From: Tethya wilhelma
Taxonomy: Eukaryota; Porifera; Demospongiae; Tethyida; Tethyidae
Length of the DNA: 64,000 nucleotides
Direction of reading: 5' to 3'
Assembly: GCA_964030475.1 (NCBI GenBank)
Contig: CAXIPT010000002.1
Span: forward strand, 3,436,660 to 3,500,659
A program made the position numbers and the translations under genes. The notes below the pieces were generated by a model that had not been told where the DNA came from, made no database searches, and saw only the letters and a program-made list of their open reading frames with translations. Positions within the stretch are counted from its first letter, which is position 1, and each line of letters starts with the position of its first letter. Shown one piece after another: positions 12,173 to 22,917 of the stretch.

Positions 12173-13544
12173 CTCTCAGAGCTCCCTGAATGCCAATGCC
12201 CACTAGCCTCTCGAACAGACGCAGTAGATCAAGCCGTAAACATCGCAAAATCAGACATCTTCACTTGCAAGACATCCATCGTCTCTGCCAGCTTACTCCT
12301 CTGTCTGGCTCAATGTCCCAAAGCTCATGTGCACCTACTGAGGACTGAAGTCATAGAGGGACTGTTGGATGCTTGTGAGAAGAGAGAGTCTCAGACTAAG
12401 GATCGTAGTAGCACTGAGAAACCCATAGCTGCAATGGCGTTGAAGTGAGTTTTTCATAATAATTATTATTGGGTGAATCAGATGTGTTTGAGATTACCGT
12501 GTAGCGGGAAAGTTTCGTGGGGTATACAACTTTCGCGGCCGGACGTCTCTCGTCAAGCAATTTTGCGTTTTAACTTTCGCAGATGAACTACTGATCTCCA
12601 TACATATACACGTTACGGAGAACTTACGGATAAAAACTTTCACGGATGGATCATGATGCGCAAAACCTAAACTCTGCGAAACTTCCCCGCTATACCGTAT
12701 GAGTCTATGTGGTATACTGCATGCACACAGTGAAAAATGACTACTCAATTCTAGTCCACCAAAAGGTAGTAGTAACTCGTGATATGTTGGGTTAAGAGGG
12801 ATATGTAAAATCGGTTGCAAATCGACTTGGCTTGTAATAATTCTATTAGTTATAGCTCTCTCAGTTTTGACCTTCTTTCTCCTTTCTCTTTGTTGACAGT
12901 GTACTATAATTATATTGTTAGATAATAATAATACAAGTACACACACACACACACACACGCACGCACACTACCCTAGGAGCTACACGTGTGTTGTGATGGC
13001 TCAAATGGTCCTCCGCTCCCTGTCCCTCGTCCATTCCTCCCTCCCCCTCCCCCTCCTACAAAGGATCCTCTCCTTGATGAAGTACGTCCTCTCTTCAAGC
13101 ACACCTCAAGAAATATGCCACTACGAAGAAGAAGAAGGATTAGTTTGGGGCACCTTCCTGCCTTACTTCAGTTGCCTCTATGCTCCGGACGAACAGCCAC
13201 ATAGGGACTTCATGGATGACACTTTGTGCCAAACTGTTACAGATCTTACTCTCTGTAGCACGCAGATACTTTTGCACGAGTTGGAGAACGCTTTAGGTCG
13301 CGAACTTCACAGAGTCGTGTTGTGCGAAGAAAAGTTGTTAGATTATTTGGTATGTCTTCCTTATGTTGTGGATAGAGACTCAAAGAGTAAAGCTGATTCA
13401 CTAGTAGCTGAGATGAGTAGACATGTTCAGCTGCAGCCACCATCTCTTTGTACCCTTGTGAAGGCTAAGCTGGCTAGGAGTGACTTTGGACTAGAAGCTG
13501 TCATGAAGATGACCTCAATTTCTGAGCTTTTGTACAGAAATTGA
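11119..13544 (+). CDS. unrecognised protein with ubiquitin-like N-terminus and helical C-terminal region
   Basis: Three exons with agreeing phases (2, 2): 11119-11921, 12172-12444 and 12977-13544, total 547 residues. I do not recognise the family. Residues about 18-100 look ubiquitin-like: a strand (PVSFTVNLYCELS), then TAKEIKQKIEDDFSIP and IQTLTFQSITLTDNDLLADI, the order seen in ubiquitin folds where a helix is followed by a Q-x-L strand and a late turn. The rest is Leu-rich and helical (for example GIELCLKTLLRKK, LLQSAVEIALYAVCK, IVSASLLLCLAQCPKAHVHL), suggestive of armadillo or HEAT repeats. No transmembrane segment or signal peptide is evident. Introns hold a (CA)n tract with an N at 12127 and a MITE. 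It is divergent from GUF1 and convergent with FIS1. Confidence 0.75.
12494..12700. repeat. MITE, TACCGTATAGC group, TTTCGTGG subfamily
   Basis: TTACCGTGTAGCGGGAAAGTTTCGTGGGG at the left and the inverted GCGAAACTTCCCCGCTATA at the right. In the second intron of the ubiquitin-like gene. Confidence 0.75.
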
Positions 13545-13908
13545 ACAACCATGGAGTTAATTTTTGTTTTTTTATTATTTTTATTTTATTTTAAAAACTA
13601 CAGTATAATAATTATTTTGTTTGTGTGTACATGTGTGTGTATTACTGATTTATTATTCACACTGGTGCTGAATCAGCAAGATATGATTTTTTAAAGCTAT
13701 TAATAATTTATGATTTTATTTAAGCTAATAATTATGATAATTTATTATATCATGGTAATAAGGTTTCATTAAAATTAAAAGATCAATTAATAATAATTAT
13801 TGAATTAATGCAAGCATGTATGAATCAATGAACAATACAAATTAACACGTATATCGCTGATATACTGTATGTGCATAAAAATGAGCAAAACTTTTGACAA
13901 AAAATTCA
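13545..13908. other. convergent 3' intergenic region
   Basis: 364 very AT-rich bases between the stop codons of the ubiquitin-like gene (+) and FIS1 (-). Both 3' UTRs must end here; AATAAT/TTTATT motifs are present on both strands, but no unique polyadenylation signal stands out. Confidence 0.5.
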
Positions 13909-15203
13909 CTATCGTTTTGCTGCCTTGGCTATCCCGATGCCAATCAGAGACACAGCCCCCACTGCCAATATCCCACCAAGAGCTGCCGCTCCTCCCAACA
14001 CCCCCAGACCAATGAGGCCATCTGAAATGAAAACATGATGAGAAAATGAAATCACTATCACTTAATAAAAATTCACAAATGCTCTTATCTTATCCCAAAT
14101 GAAAGGGAATCTTTCCAATAAGATATATATAGGTATTGTTAAAAAAAGTAGCGTAGCAGTAGCAAAGGGCTGAAAACCATAAAATAACAATATTGATTTC
14201 CATGTACTTGGAGAGTCTAGCTACTTTAATTACTCTACCAAAAAAAGTAAAAACAATGTATAGATTTTGCAAAGAAAACAAGTTAAAAATTAAAAGTGCA
14301 ACTGGTGGAGTTGTGCATTGGACAACATTGCAAGTCCAATTTTATGTGCGTATCACCATGAGAGCTGCACATTTTTTCACAAATCACTAATGTATAATTG
14401 TACTCTCACCTCTCTTTATCTTCTTGTTGAGGAGCTCTTTGAGCTGTTTGGCCTGGTAGTTGTTGGGCTCCATTTGGAGCACCCTGTCCACACAACTCTG
14501 GGAGGACTCATACTCGTCCAGTTTGTAGTGACCCAGAGCCATGAAATAGTAGTAGTCCCTTTGGTCCTTACCTTTCTGGATCAACTCTGAGGGAGGGAGG
14601 GAGGGAGACAATAGAAACAAGTTATTGTATAGCGTGCAAATTTGACGAATTGGCGAATTATTCTTCAAATCGCCAAACAGTTTTTATATACACAATGCCA
14701 TGCGCACATATATAAACAATGCAGCGTGCGGAATAAAAATCACCAAATTTAATATCATCATCCAATCATGCCAAAATGGGAATTTGCCAATTTTAAGCCC
14801 GCTAAATTTACCTGCTATGCAGTAGTCCGAAAAAGATATAGCAATCATGGTAGTACCAATAAACTTTCATGAGTACATGCATGTATGAACTGTGAACACA
14901 GTAAGTTATATGTTTTATGATCAATATGTACATGTACATTTAAGGGAAACTAAACTGAAGAACAGTGCAGATAATAAAGCTTTTCAGAATATACTCTTGT
15001 GTACTTCATATACTATCTAGAGATACATTAAAAATACCACACAATGTCATAATATAATATGTATGCCTACCTCCCATCAATCTTATGCCTTTGTTGATGT
15101 CTTGTTTGTACTGGCTCTTAATGAGGTGCCAGGCGTAGACAAACTTGATATCATCTGTCAGCTTGTTTTCAGCTATACTGCGTCTGTATTCTTTTTCATG
15201 AGC
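13909..15203 (-). CDS. FIS1: FIS1 mitochondrial fission protein (first exon not found)
   Basis: Tail-anchored outer-membrane receptor of mitochondrial and peroxisomal fission. Three exons with agreeing phases: 15203-15071, 14586-14410 and 14021-13909. The first encodes YAWHLIKSQYKQDINKGI, the typical first TPR-like helix pair. The second has QRDYYYFMALGHYKLDEYE and MEPNNYQAKQLKELLNKK, as in FIS1. The last encodes a Gly/Ala/Leu/Ile-rich membrane anchor (GLIGLGVLGGAAALGGI...) ending with a basic tail KAAKR, as expected for a C-terminal anchor. About 140 residues are visible against a usual 150-155; only the short N-terminal exon (about 15-20 residues) is missing. Immediately upstream are a (TG)n tract, an N at 15299 and gypsy sequence. 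The first exon may lie beyond the insertion or be lost. Confidence 0.9.
14630..14822. repeat. degraded MITE, TACCGTATAGC group, in a FIS1 intron
   Basis: TTGTATAGCGTGCAAATTTG at the left and AATTTACCTGCTATGCA at the right, with an internal GCCAAT/ATTGGC-type inverted pattern. Termini are mutated. Confidence 0.5.
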
Positions 15204-15218
15204 CTGTGTGTGTGTTTT

Positions 15219-15249
<31 letters not shown>

Positions 15250-15309
15250 GTGTGTGTGTGTGTGTGAGTGAGAGAGAGAGTGAGAGTGAGAGAGAGAGNG
15301 GGTCATTCA

Positions 15310-17074
15310 ATATGGTTGCTACACGTTTCACTAGGTGCAAATCAGTAAACATGTTAAGACCAAGAATATTTGCTACATTGCTCATTATTTCGAATTCAAC
15401 TATGGTGTATTTCTCCTTGCATGTGCTCACAGAGGAATGTGGCCTTTCCAATCGGCTTTATGCGTTGTCCACCAAATGCAACCAGTCTGGCCTTCGACTT
15501 CTTTAGAGGTACTTGACTCAGTCTTTAATAGATCTCAGCTGACATCACATTACATTGTATATTTATCTGGAGGTTAGCGTGCCAATCCTTTTGGCCGCTG
15601 TCATTGCCCCTGTTGAGTGAATCAATGGTCATGTCATTTTCACTTGTACTCTCACTCTTAACTTTGATTTCACGCAGTTTTGGACGCTGCTTGGGGAGCC
15701 TTGAACAACAGACTCGGGCGAAGTGGTTTCTTCGGCAACATTTGTGACCTGTCCATACGCAGGGCAATTCTGTTAAGGTGTGTGTCCACCTCCACAGTTT
15801 CCACATTGTTGTCTGTTACCAGCCAGTGGTCATCGGTTGATCAGTTGGGATGTCTTTGTTTGCTGTAGAAAGTGTCTTCATTCGGGATGAAGTAGCTATA
15901 TCAGCTCTGCATATTTGATTCAGCGTGCTGGAGAGCAATGATATAGCAAGTAGAAATGAAACTTTATTTGGACGTTTCGGTTCGTCAGCCAGTACAAAAG
16001 TGAGAAAGTAGTGAAAAGCAGGTATAAATATGTGTGTATGAACAGAAAATGATGTAATAAAATGAAATAAAATGATGACATATGTAAACAAGATCTGAAC
16101 GTCAGGCTGGTGAGGCCACCGTAGGTTGCTCAAGTACAAGCCACAGTCCATTTTCATTGTGTTCGGGTAAGAGCTGATTCTGATGGCTTCTAGTATGCAT
16201 CTTCTCCAGTAGAAGGGTTCGTTTTCTACCACTCTTGCACCATCCCAGTCAATGCGGTGGTCTTCCTGTTGGACATGCACGGCAATGCCATTCTTGTCAT
16301 CAGATCTTCTTACAGCTTGCTTGTGTTCCATCAAACGTTTCTTCAATGTTCTCCCTGTCTCACCCACATAGACATGTTGACAGTCATAGCAGGGGACCAT
16401 ATACTACTTCAGTTCTTCATTCTTAAGGAACTGACATTCACGAGGGACTGTCTGATGGTTTGGTTGGGCTTGGAGATAAGTTTCAGCTTGACTGTCTTGA
16501 TCTTCCTGCAGACTCTTTCTATCTTATTCCTCTGACGTAGGGGAGGCACAGAATTCTGGTTTCTCTCTTCTCATCGGCTGCCGGTTGGGGTGGTTGTTGG
16601 TTGTTTGGGTGGTTCTGTTTCAGTATTGGGTCAAGAACTCTGGAAGGGTAGGAGTTGGATTGGAAGGTCTTATGTAGGTGCTGGATTTTCTGTTCAATGT
16701 TGTCCGGATCACATCATTCGAGTGGCCCTGTTCTTCAGACATTTCTGCATATGCCTATGGCTGCTTCCAGGGTTAACTCTGATTCTTTGAGCAGTCTGCT
16801 ACGGGTGCGATCATGCATGCACTTGTAATCTCACACACTATGTGATCTCTGATCAGTCCTCTGTTAATGTGTCAAATTCCCATGATTTAGATTTGGCGCA
16901 GAGGTCGGTGACGTATTGGTCGATCGACTCACCCGGTTGTTGATTTCTACTGTTGAACATGTGGCATTCCCACGTGACGTTCTTTTGAGGGTTGAAATAT
17001 TTGCCGAACTTTTCCTGAAGCTCACAAATTTTCCAATGCCCTCTTGCAATGCTTGTGCTTTTCAGGCCAGACAT
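15310..17074 (-). mobile_element. degraded Ty3/gypsy retrotransposon fragment (gag to protease)
   Basis: On the minus strand 17074-16853 encodes a gag segment (KFGKYFNPQKNVTWECHMF, then ESIDQYVTDL) typical of Ty3/gypsy capsids. After an interruption, 15940-15690 encodes a frameshifted zinc-knuckle region (CRRNHFARVC), and 15480-15310 a retropepsin-like tail (ANILGLNMFTDLHLVKR). Several frameshifts and stops show it is dead. No LTR or reverse transcriptase is visible. It ends beside the FIS1 exon at 15203. Confidence 0.75.
15950..16760 (-). mobile_element. Penelope-like element 3' fragment with GIY-YIG domain
   Basis: 16400-15816 (-) encodes VPCYDCQHVYVGETGRTLKK followed by RLMEHKQAVRRSDDKNGIAV and HRIDWDGARV, the GIY-YIG nuclease domain that ends Penelope-like (and some other) retroelement polyproteins. 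Upstream, 16720-16500 carries remnants of the reverse transcriptase tail (FQSNSYPSRVLDPIL, LPYVRGI), broken by stops. The piece interrupts the gypsy gag reading, so it inserted into that older element. Boundaries are approximate. Confidence 0.75.
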
Positions 17075-17125
17075 TTTGGCAAATATTGCAGGCAGCTTGG
17101 TCTCCTATCACTGCATGTGTACTTA

Positions 17126-17394
17126 TTAAAGGCCATCATACACTGTGCAAGATTGTTGCATGCAACACATTGCATGCAATATGTTGCACAGTGCATGTTG
17201 CCAAAAATTATTGCATGCAACATGTTGCAAGGTGTTGCACGAAGTAGAAAGGCCTTCGACTTCATGCAACATGTTGCATGAAACATTTGAAGATAATATT
17301 ACATAATCAAAACCAACATACACAGTGCAACATTGTTGTATGCAAGTTGCATCAATGTTGCATGAAAATGTTGCACAGTGTATGATGGCTTTAA
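17126..17394. mobile_element. TTAA-type (piggyBac-like) MITE
   Basis: 269 bases flanked by TTAA at 17126-17129 and 17391-17394. Terminal inverted repeats of about 22 bases: AGGCCATCATACACTGTGCA at the left, TGCACAGTGTATGATGGCT at the right. The interior is built from TTGCATGCAACATGTTGCA-like palindromic units that could fold extensively. Confidence 0.8.
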
Positions 17395-17462
17395 GGCCTG
17401 GGTCAGCTGCTAAGCCCAATTGTGACCTCATTAATATTCAAAGCTACAATATCTTCCTAATA

Positions 17463-17888
17463 AATGGACCGTATGCATTATTATTTTTCTAAATAATGCA
17501 CACTGCATTCAGGGGTACTTTCTGAGTTCCAGCTGCTTGTAAAACTTCACAGTTTTCAAAGAAGAATTACACAAGAAAAGGATAGCTATGAGGCAGATTT
17601 GAGAGTTTACCTGAAAGAGCTACTCAAGAAGAAACAGGGAAGTCTTTCTGGGAAAATATTAGCCTTCTCTATAGAGTTAAATCTGGCTCACAGTCACAGC
17701 GCTTTCTTGTGAAGCCATTTCTGAGACTTTCCAGCCAACCACTACTTAGGAAAGCCTTGTTTCTGTTCTTGAACAGCTGCAAAAGCTTTAGTCAGACCTT
17801 AGCTATTAGCAGAGTGTGGTTTTGTTAGTTAGGTTGGGCTACAAGCACTTCCAGGAAGCTGACAATAAGTAGGAGTTGATAAAATGAT
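17463..17888 (+). repeat. left arm of a ~0.42-kb inverted repeat
   Basis: Reappears inverted at 18507-18926 with few differences, separated by about 620 bases, and partly again at 21553-21810. No open frame or transposase is visible in the arm. An N at 18503 touches the start of the right arm, so a misassembly is possible. Confidence 0.8.
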
Positions 17889-18506
17889 TGTGGTAAAATG
17901 TCTGCTGCTTAAGATCAGCAGCAGATATTCACATTTTGACACTTTAAAATCAATAAAAGTGTAGCATTGCATCTCTATGTTAGTTTGGAAATGAATCCTA
18001 AGCCTAAAACAGGCATAGTTCACAGATAAGATTTTCAACAATTAACAATAGCTGATATAAGCGGTTTCCTCTCAATTAATCTGCTAGACTGTTTTGAGAT
18101 CAACAGATGCACTGATTGTTTTGTAAATTTGCATATTATTGAATAAACACTTCCATAGTGATATCCAAGGCTGACAGATGCAATCACCAGCATGTTCAAT
18201 ATAATAGTTACAGTGAATGAACTTTATTTAAGATTAAAGGTTGAAATACCAATTAAATTTTGACGTCTTGGTGAATGGTGTGAGTGAAAAAACTAAATGA
18301 GTGAATATCTGTTTGTAGGGTAGCTGACAATTATGGTACCATGTGAATATCAGTGGCCAATGCTATTCTTTGGATAGCAACAGTGGAAAAGTGCTAAATT
18401 TTCATTTCATTCCCAGTACGGTAGTACTGGGTACACAGGAATGGCACGGATGGCCCATTAGCGCAATACAAATATTCACGTGAATAACTCTGCAAAAACT
18501 GANTTT

Positions 18507-18926
18507 TATCAACTCCTACTTATTGTCAGCTTCCTGGAAGTGCTTGTAGCCCAACCTAACTAACAAAACCACACTCTGCTAATAGCTAAGGTCTGACTAA
18601 AGCTTTTGCAGCTGTTCAAGAACAGAAACAAGGCTTTCCTAAGTAGTGGTTGGCTGGAAAGTCTCAGGAATGGCTTCACAAGAAAGCGCTGTGACTGTGA
18701 GCCAGATTTAACTCTATAGAGAAGGCTAATATTTTCCCAGAAAGACTTCCCTGTTTCTTCTTGAGTAGCTCTTTCAGGTAAACTCTCAAATCTGCCTCAT
18801 AGCTATCCTTTTCTTGTATAATTCTTCTTTGAAAACTGTGAAATTTTACAAGCAGCTGGAGCTCAGAAAGTACCCCTGAACGCGGTGTGCGTTATTTAGA
18901 AAAATAATAATGCATACGGTCCATTG
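18507..18926 (-). repeat. right arm of the ~0.42-kb inverted repeat
   Basis: Reverse complement of 17463-17888, from TTTTATCAACTCCTACTTAT to GCATACGGTCCATT. The spacer 17889-18502 contains nothing I recognise. Confidence 0.8.
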
Positions 18927-18931
18927 ATTTA

Positions 18932-19412
18932 CCGTATAGCGGGAATTTTTCGTGGGGAAAATTTTTTTGCATTTTCGTCTTAAATAGAAATTCGTGGTAA
19001 AATTTTCATGGATTACGTACGTCGCAACATTATGTGATGACCTCATACCTTAAAGGAACTGTGTCACTATATAAGCGGTGTTTTGTTACTATAAATGGGT
19101 TGTAAACAGAAACCTTACAGTATTAAGTGCGCATTACGCGAGCTACTTAGGCTTGTAATAACAGCTGACCACGTAGTACTATTACGCGAGTAAAAGAAAA
19201 ATGCGCAATACACGGAGTAGTATGCAAACGTTCCCGGACGTGGTACCCGCGTATCAACAAAAAACGTCACAAAACGTCATTATTTTTATTTTTAGCAACA
19301 AAACACCGCTTATATAGTGACACAGTTCCTTTAAACATTTCGTGGGGTGCGGAAAGCTGGCAAACAGCGAAATTCGCAAAACTTTTTCCCCACGAAAACT
19401 TCCCGAGTATAT
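18932..19412. mobile_element. TACCGTATAGC MITE (TTTCGTGG subfamily) carrying a nested insertion
   Basis: Left end TACCGTATAGCGGGAATTTT...CGTGGGGAAA, right end TTTCCCCACGAAAACTTCCC. The two halves are separated by a complete TTAA element at 19050-19334; without it the host would be about 200 bases, the usual size in this window. Confidence 0.8.
19050..19334. mobile_element. TTAA-type MITE nested inside another MITE
   Basis: TTAA at 19050-19053 and 19331-19334. Inverted ends AGGAACTGTGTCACTATATA and TATATAGTGACACAGTTCCT extend to about 35 bases (through CGGTGTTTTGTT). Different from the TTAA element at 17126. Confidence 0.85.
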
Positions 19413-19529
19413 ATCCATCATTTTAACAGAACCACCACTCCAGAAGGAGAGAGAGTCAGAGTCTGGCCGTGGGGAATGAATACAATGATATTATGCCGAG
19501 TCAGCATAAAGAACATCACAAACACTATA

Positions 19530-20650
19530 TTATAACAAGTATAGCAAAAAATTTTTTAAAAAAAAGAGTGTAGGAATGGGCAGTGCTGTAAAAAAAGTAT
19601 CGGAACAAGGCATGTCTCAATTTCGGGCACATGACTACTTCATTTTCATTTTTGATCCCTCAATTATTGTCGTGAATGGTTCCAGAATTATCTTTAAATG
19701 AATAAATTCCTACCAATCTTATGAAAGCACCACTGTATGGTGCACAAGCCTCGGCACCCTAGCTAGCACACTTACGCACACACTGTGTAAAAGAGTGTAT
19801 TATATATATATACCTACATGTATGGCCCAGGTGTATCAACATGTGAAAACAAATCTACCAATCATAGTAGGCCCAAGTTAGCCTATAGTCCCCAGGCTCC
19901 TCAGCTTAGTAGCCAGTCAGGCATGCAGTGAAGTTCACTGATACAAACAACACACATCTAAGCTCAGTACTAGATCATATTATCATTATGACACAGTTCA
20001 GTCCTCATCCGTCATCATTGCAGTCTCAGTTTGACCAAGCAACAGTAAGAACAATACTAAATCATACATTCACAGTTCTACAAAGTGTTATCTCACTTGA
20101 GTTACTTACCTGACCAAGCAGCTATCTGATTTTATAGTGAACTGGCCTGGCTCAGCACTCTACATCACTCATCCCATGCAAGCTCAACTGTATTTCTAGA
20201 TAACGCACATCACATGGGGCGTGATCGATGGGTGCAGTTTCGAAGCCTAAGCGCTCAGAGATGCACAAAAGCCTCAGATCTCAGAAACTACAGCGTTTTG
20301 CAAGATTCTACATGTCAAATTTCAAGATAATTTCGATTCATGAACGTAAGTACCTTCCATTTCGACTCTACAGCTGCCGTTCTTCAGATAACTTAGTAAC
20401 AGACGGACAGACACACACACAAAACGACTACCGTAACCCTCTGCACGTGCTACGCACGTGCCGAGGCTTAATCACTTCATTCACTTGGCTAAATAATATG
20501 AATAAAGTACAGCAGGCAGAATTAGATTATATACTGGCCATTACTTAAACACAAAAACGAAGTAGCCAACATGTGTCCGAAATTGATATGCCTTGTTCCA
20601 ATACTTTTTACCGCACTGGCCATTCCTACACTTTATTTTTTTGCTAATTT
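19530..20650. mobile_element. GTGTAGGAATGGGCAGTG foldback element, long copy
   Basis: Left end ...GTGTAGGAATGGGCAGTGC TGTAAAAAAAGTATCGGAAC, right end GTTCCAATACTTTTTACCGC ACTGGCCATTCCTACAC. The interior (about 900 bases) differs from the short copy at 28894 and includes GACGGACAGACACACACAC and CACGTGCTACGCACGTGCC, possibly another nested repeat. Confidence 0.7.
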
Positions 20651-21152
20651 TTCATTCACTTTTTTCAACACTACAGTGTGAAGACTGCATGGTAGAGACT
20701 GGTTAGTACCAAAAAGCTTGAGTATATAGCAGCTATGGCATTATATAATGATACAGAGTAACTAATACACATGCACATTAAATGCCACATGGATAGATAA
20801 TGACCTTTGACCTCTACTCGGGCAACAGGAAGATTGCTACGTTGAAGTATATGAATTTATATATGCTAAGTTTCAAAGCTTTCTAGAGTTTGTTTAGCAC
20901 AATTGTGCATGGCTTCCCACTAGTGCTCTCTACGAGTGCCCAGTAAAGTTTCTATGAGTTCGGCCTTGCATGCAGTTGGTATAATCTGTTGGGGAGAGCC
21001 TTTGAACAAGTTTGAGCACTTAACTTTTCGTACTACCAATCTTATAGAAAGATCAACGTATAGTATATAATGTACGAATTGTTAACTTTGTACTGTGCTT
21101 ATTCATACATGCATGCATATATACATATAAGTGATATTAATTGATGTCATAC
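20651..21152. other. non-coding stretch downstream of the long foldback element
   Basis: 20680-21050 resembles 29310-29790 (for example CTGGTTAGT, AAAAGCTTGAGT, GTTTCAAAGCTTTCTAG), so it is shared cluster sequence, part of ROCO A intron 1 in the other copy. I see no supported gene. Confidence 0.5.
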
Positions 21153-21449
21153 CATTCAATGGCTCAGAGAAGCCATATATCTCCTGGGCCACATTAGTAT
21201 TGTCCCACGATTCAAGACTCCATATGAGGTATCTCCAAGAGGCATAAGGACATCTCTGGAGCCAAAAAGTGACCATCACTTGTAGACGCTGTTCATCAGT
21301 AGTACAGGAGCTGGTGATCTGAGGGAGTTGTTTTCCTAAAATGCCCAGCAGCCATCTCCCAATGAACTCCCATTTCTCCCAACTCCACCCCTCTGGCACT
21401 CTCACTTGCTGTAGTACTTTAACTACATTGTCAGCAGTGAGGCGGGCAC
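21153..21449 (-). pseudogene. orphan DD1-type Death-domain exon
   Basis: A single phase 1-1 exon of 297 nt, acceptor CTCTCTACAG/GT, donor GAATG/GTATG. It encodes the DD1 domain of the ROCO/adaptor family (WEFIGRWLLGILGKQLPQI, TSSCTTDEQRLQVMV, RCPYASWRYLIWSLE). Its frame is intact, but it points away from the DD2 and DD3 exons at 21862-22917, and an N at 21552 marks a contig join between them. It is either half of a module on another contig or a relic. Confidence 0.7.
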
Positions 21450-21552
21450 CTGTAGAGAGAGAGAATCAGAGATTGAGATGAACACATGTTGAGAGAAGAG
21501 AACTCTAATATTATCATCATCAGTGACTGCTAAACTAAAACCAGCCACTACN

Positions 21553-21810
21553 AATGGCTTCACAAGAAAGCGCTGTGACTGTGAGCCAGATTTAACTCTA
21601 TAGAGAAGGCTAATATTTTCCCAGAAAGACTTCCCTGTTTCTTCTTGAGTAGCTCTTTCAGGTAAACTCTCAAATCTGCCTCATAGCTATCCTTTTCTTG
21701 TGTAATTCTTCTTTGAAAACTGTGAAATTTTACAAGCAGCTGGAACTCAGAAAGTACCCCTGAACGCGGTGTGCGTTATTTAGAATAATAATAATGCATA
21801 CGGTCCATTG
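21553..21810 (-). repeat. third partial copy of the 0.42-kb inverted-repeat arm
   Basis: Matches 18660-18926 in the same orientation, and starts directly after the N at 21552. It replaces sequence that in every other copy continues upstream of DD1 (CCACTACATGGAGTCCAG). Confidence 0.8.
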
Positions 21811-21861
21811 TATAATGAATAACAATTTAAGTTCAACAACTTGCATCTTTCCTCCTCACAG

Positions 21862-22917
21862 ACCCCAATCTGAATGTTGAGACTCTAATTTCACTGTTGA
21901 ACACTCTGACTGTGGACAGACTGGGACGCTGCCTTGGAATACCATTCAGGAGTAGGCGTAAAGAAATAAAACGACAGTGTACAACAGAAGAGGAAGTGAA
22001 ACAAGCATACATTTTCTGGTATATGAATTACTCTCCATTCGCAGACTACTCACATCTAGCAGGAGAGCTGTACTACTGGGAGGAAATAAGTGTTCTAAAA
22101 CAAGTAAAGAGATACCTACAGATAGTACCAGGTATACGAGTTAAATCAGTGTATGCATGTGTGATACATGTGCGTAGAGCTACAAAATGTAGTTAACAGT
22201 ATAGAATGACGACAGATGTAGGAAGCATATAATCTTCTAATTTGTACACTGCTAATTTCATAGCAATCGTATGTTAAATTTTACCTTAAAATTATGTAAT
22301 TTAAATGGAAAGGGGAGGGATTGTCAAATTTAATCATTTATTAATTTCACTGCAGTACATGTGTCATAATACACACTATAGATTTGTTGGTCTAGCACAA
22401 AATATTGGCGGGAATAAAATTTGGCCGATTGTCCCAAATTTCATGATTGGCGGATTTTATTTTGGCGTTTGCGCACGCAGCAATACACGTATTCCATATG
22501 TTCATGTGCAAAAATGACGATTTGGCAGATTTAATATTGCATGGCGTTCCTTACCGAAACCGCCAATCCGCCAATATTAAAATCCGCTAAATTTTTATGC
22601 TATACGGTATTATAGTTTCTCCATCTTTTCATTATTAGAGCCCACGCTCACTCTCAGCAATCTTACTGAAGCCTTGAAATCACTCCCTGACTCTCAGCAG
22701 GATGACTCATGGGGACTGTCATTCAACCTCAACATACCACTCTCTATGTTGGATGAGATCAAGCAACATCACCCTCATGTTTCTGATAGAAAAAAGGCTC
22801 TCCTGCAACTCTTCCTTGATGACCACCCCTGCCCCTCTTGGAAGACCATAGCCTATGGAGTTTATAGGGAGGGAGAGTATGGAGCACTGGAAGTGATTCA
22901 AAGAGATTACTACAAAG
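21862..22917 (+). pseudogene. orphan DD2 and DD3 Death-domain exons
   Basis: DD2 exon 21862-22131 (270 nt) and DD3 exon 22639-22917 (279 nt), both phase 1-1 with good splice signals and open frames. DD2 carries QCTTEEEVKQAYIFWYMNYS and SHLAGELYYWEE; DD3 carries DDHPCPSWKTIAYGVYREGE. No linker or ROCO exon follows: the sequence runs into myotubularin exons at 23493 instead of the expected GTSE(T/A)RRHFKKAM exon. The intron holds a MITE (22391-22606). Probably a truncated module. Confidence 0.75.
22391..22606. repeat. MITE, TACCGTATAGC group, GGCGGATT subfamily
   Basis: GCACAAAATATTGGCGGGAAT at the left and TTTTTATGCTATACGGTA at the right, with inverted GGCGGATT motifs. Located in the intron between orphan DD2 and DD3. 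Confidence 0.8.

Noticed and set aside
16853..17286. Overlapping open frames around 17.0-17.4 kb, plus strand
   Set aside because: They are antisense of gypsy gag or translations of the palindromic TTAA element.
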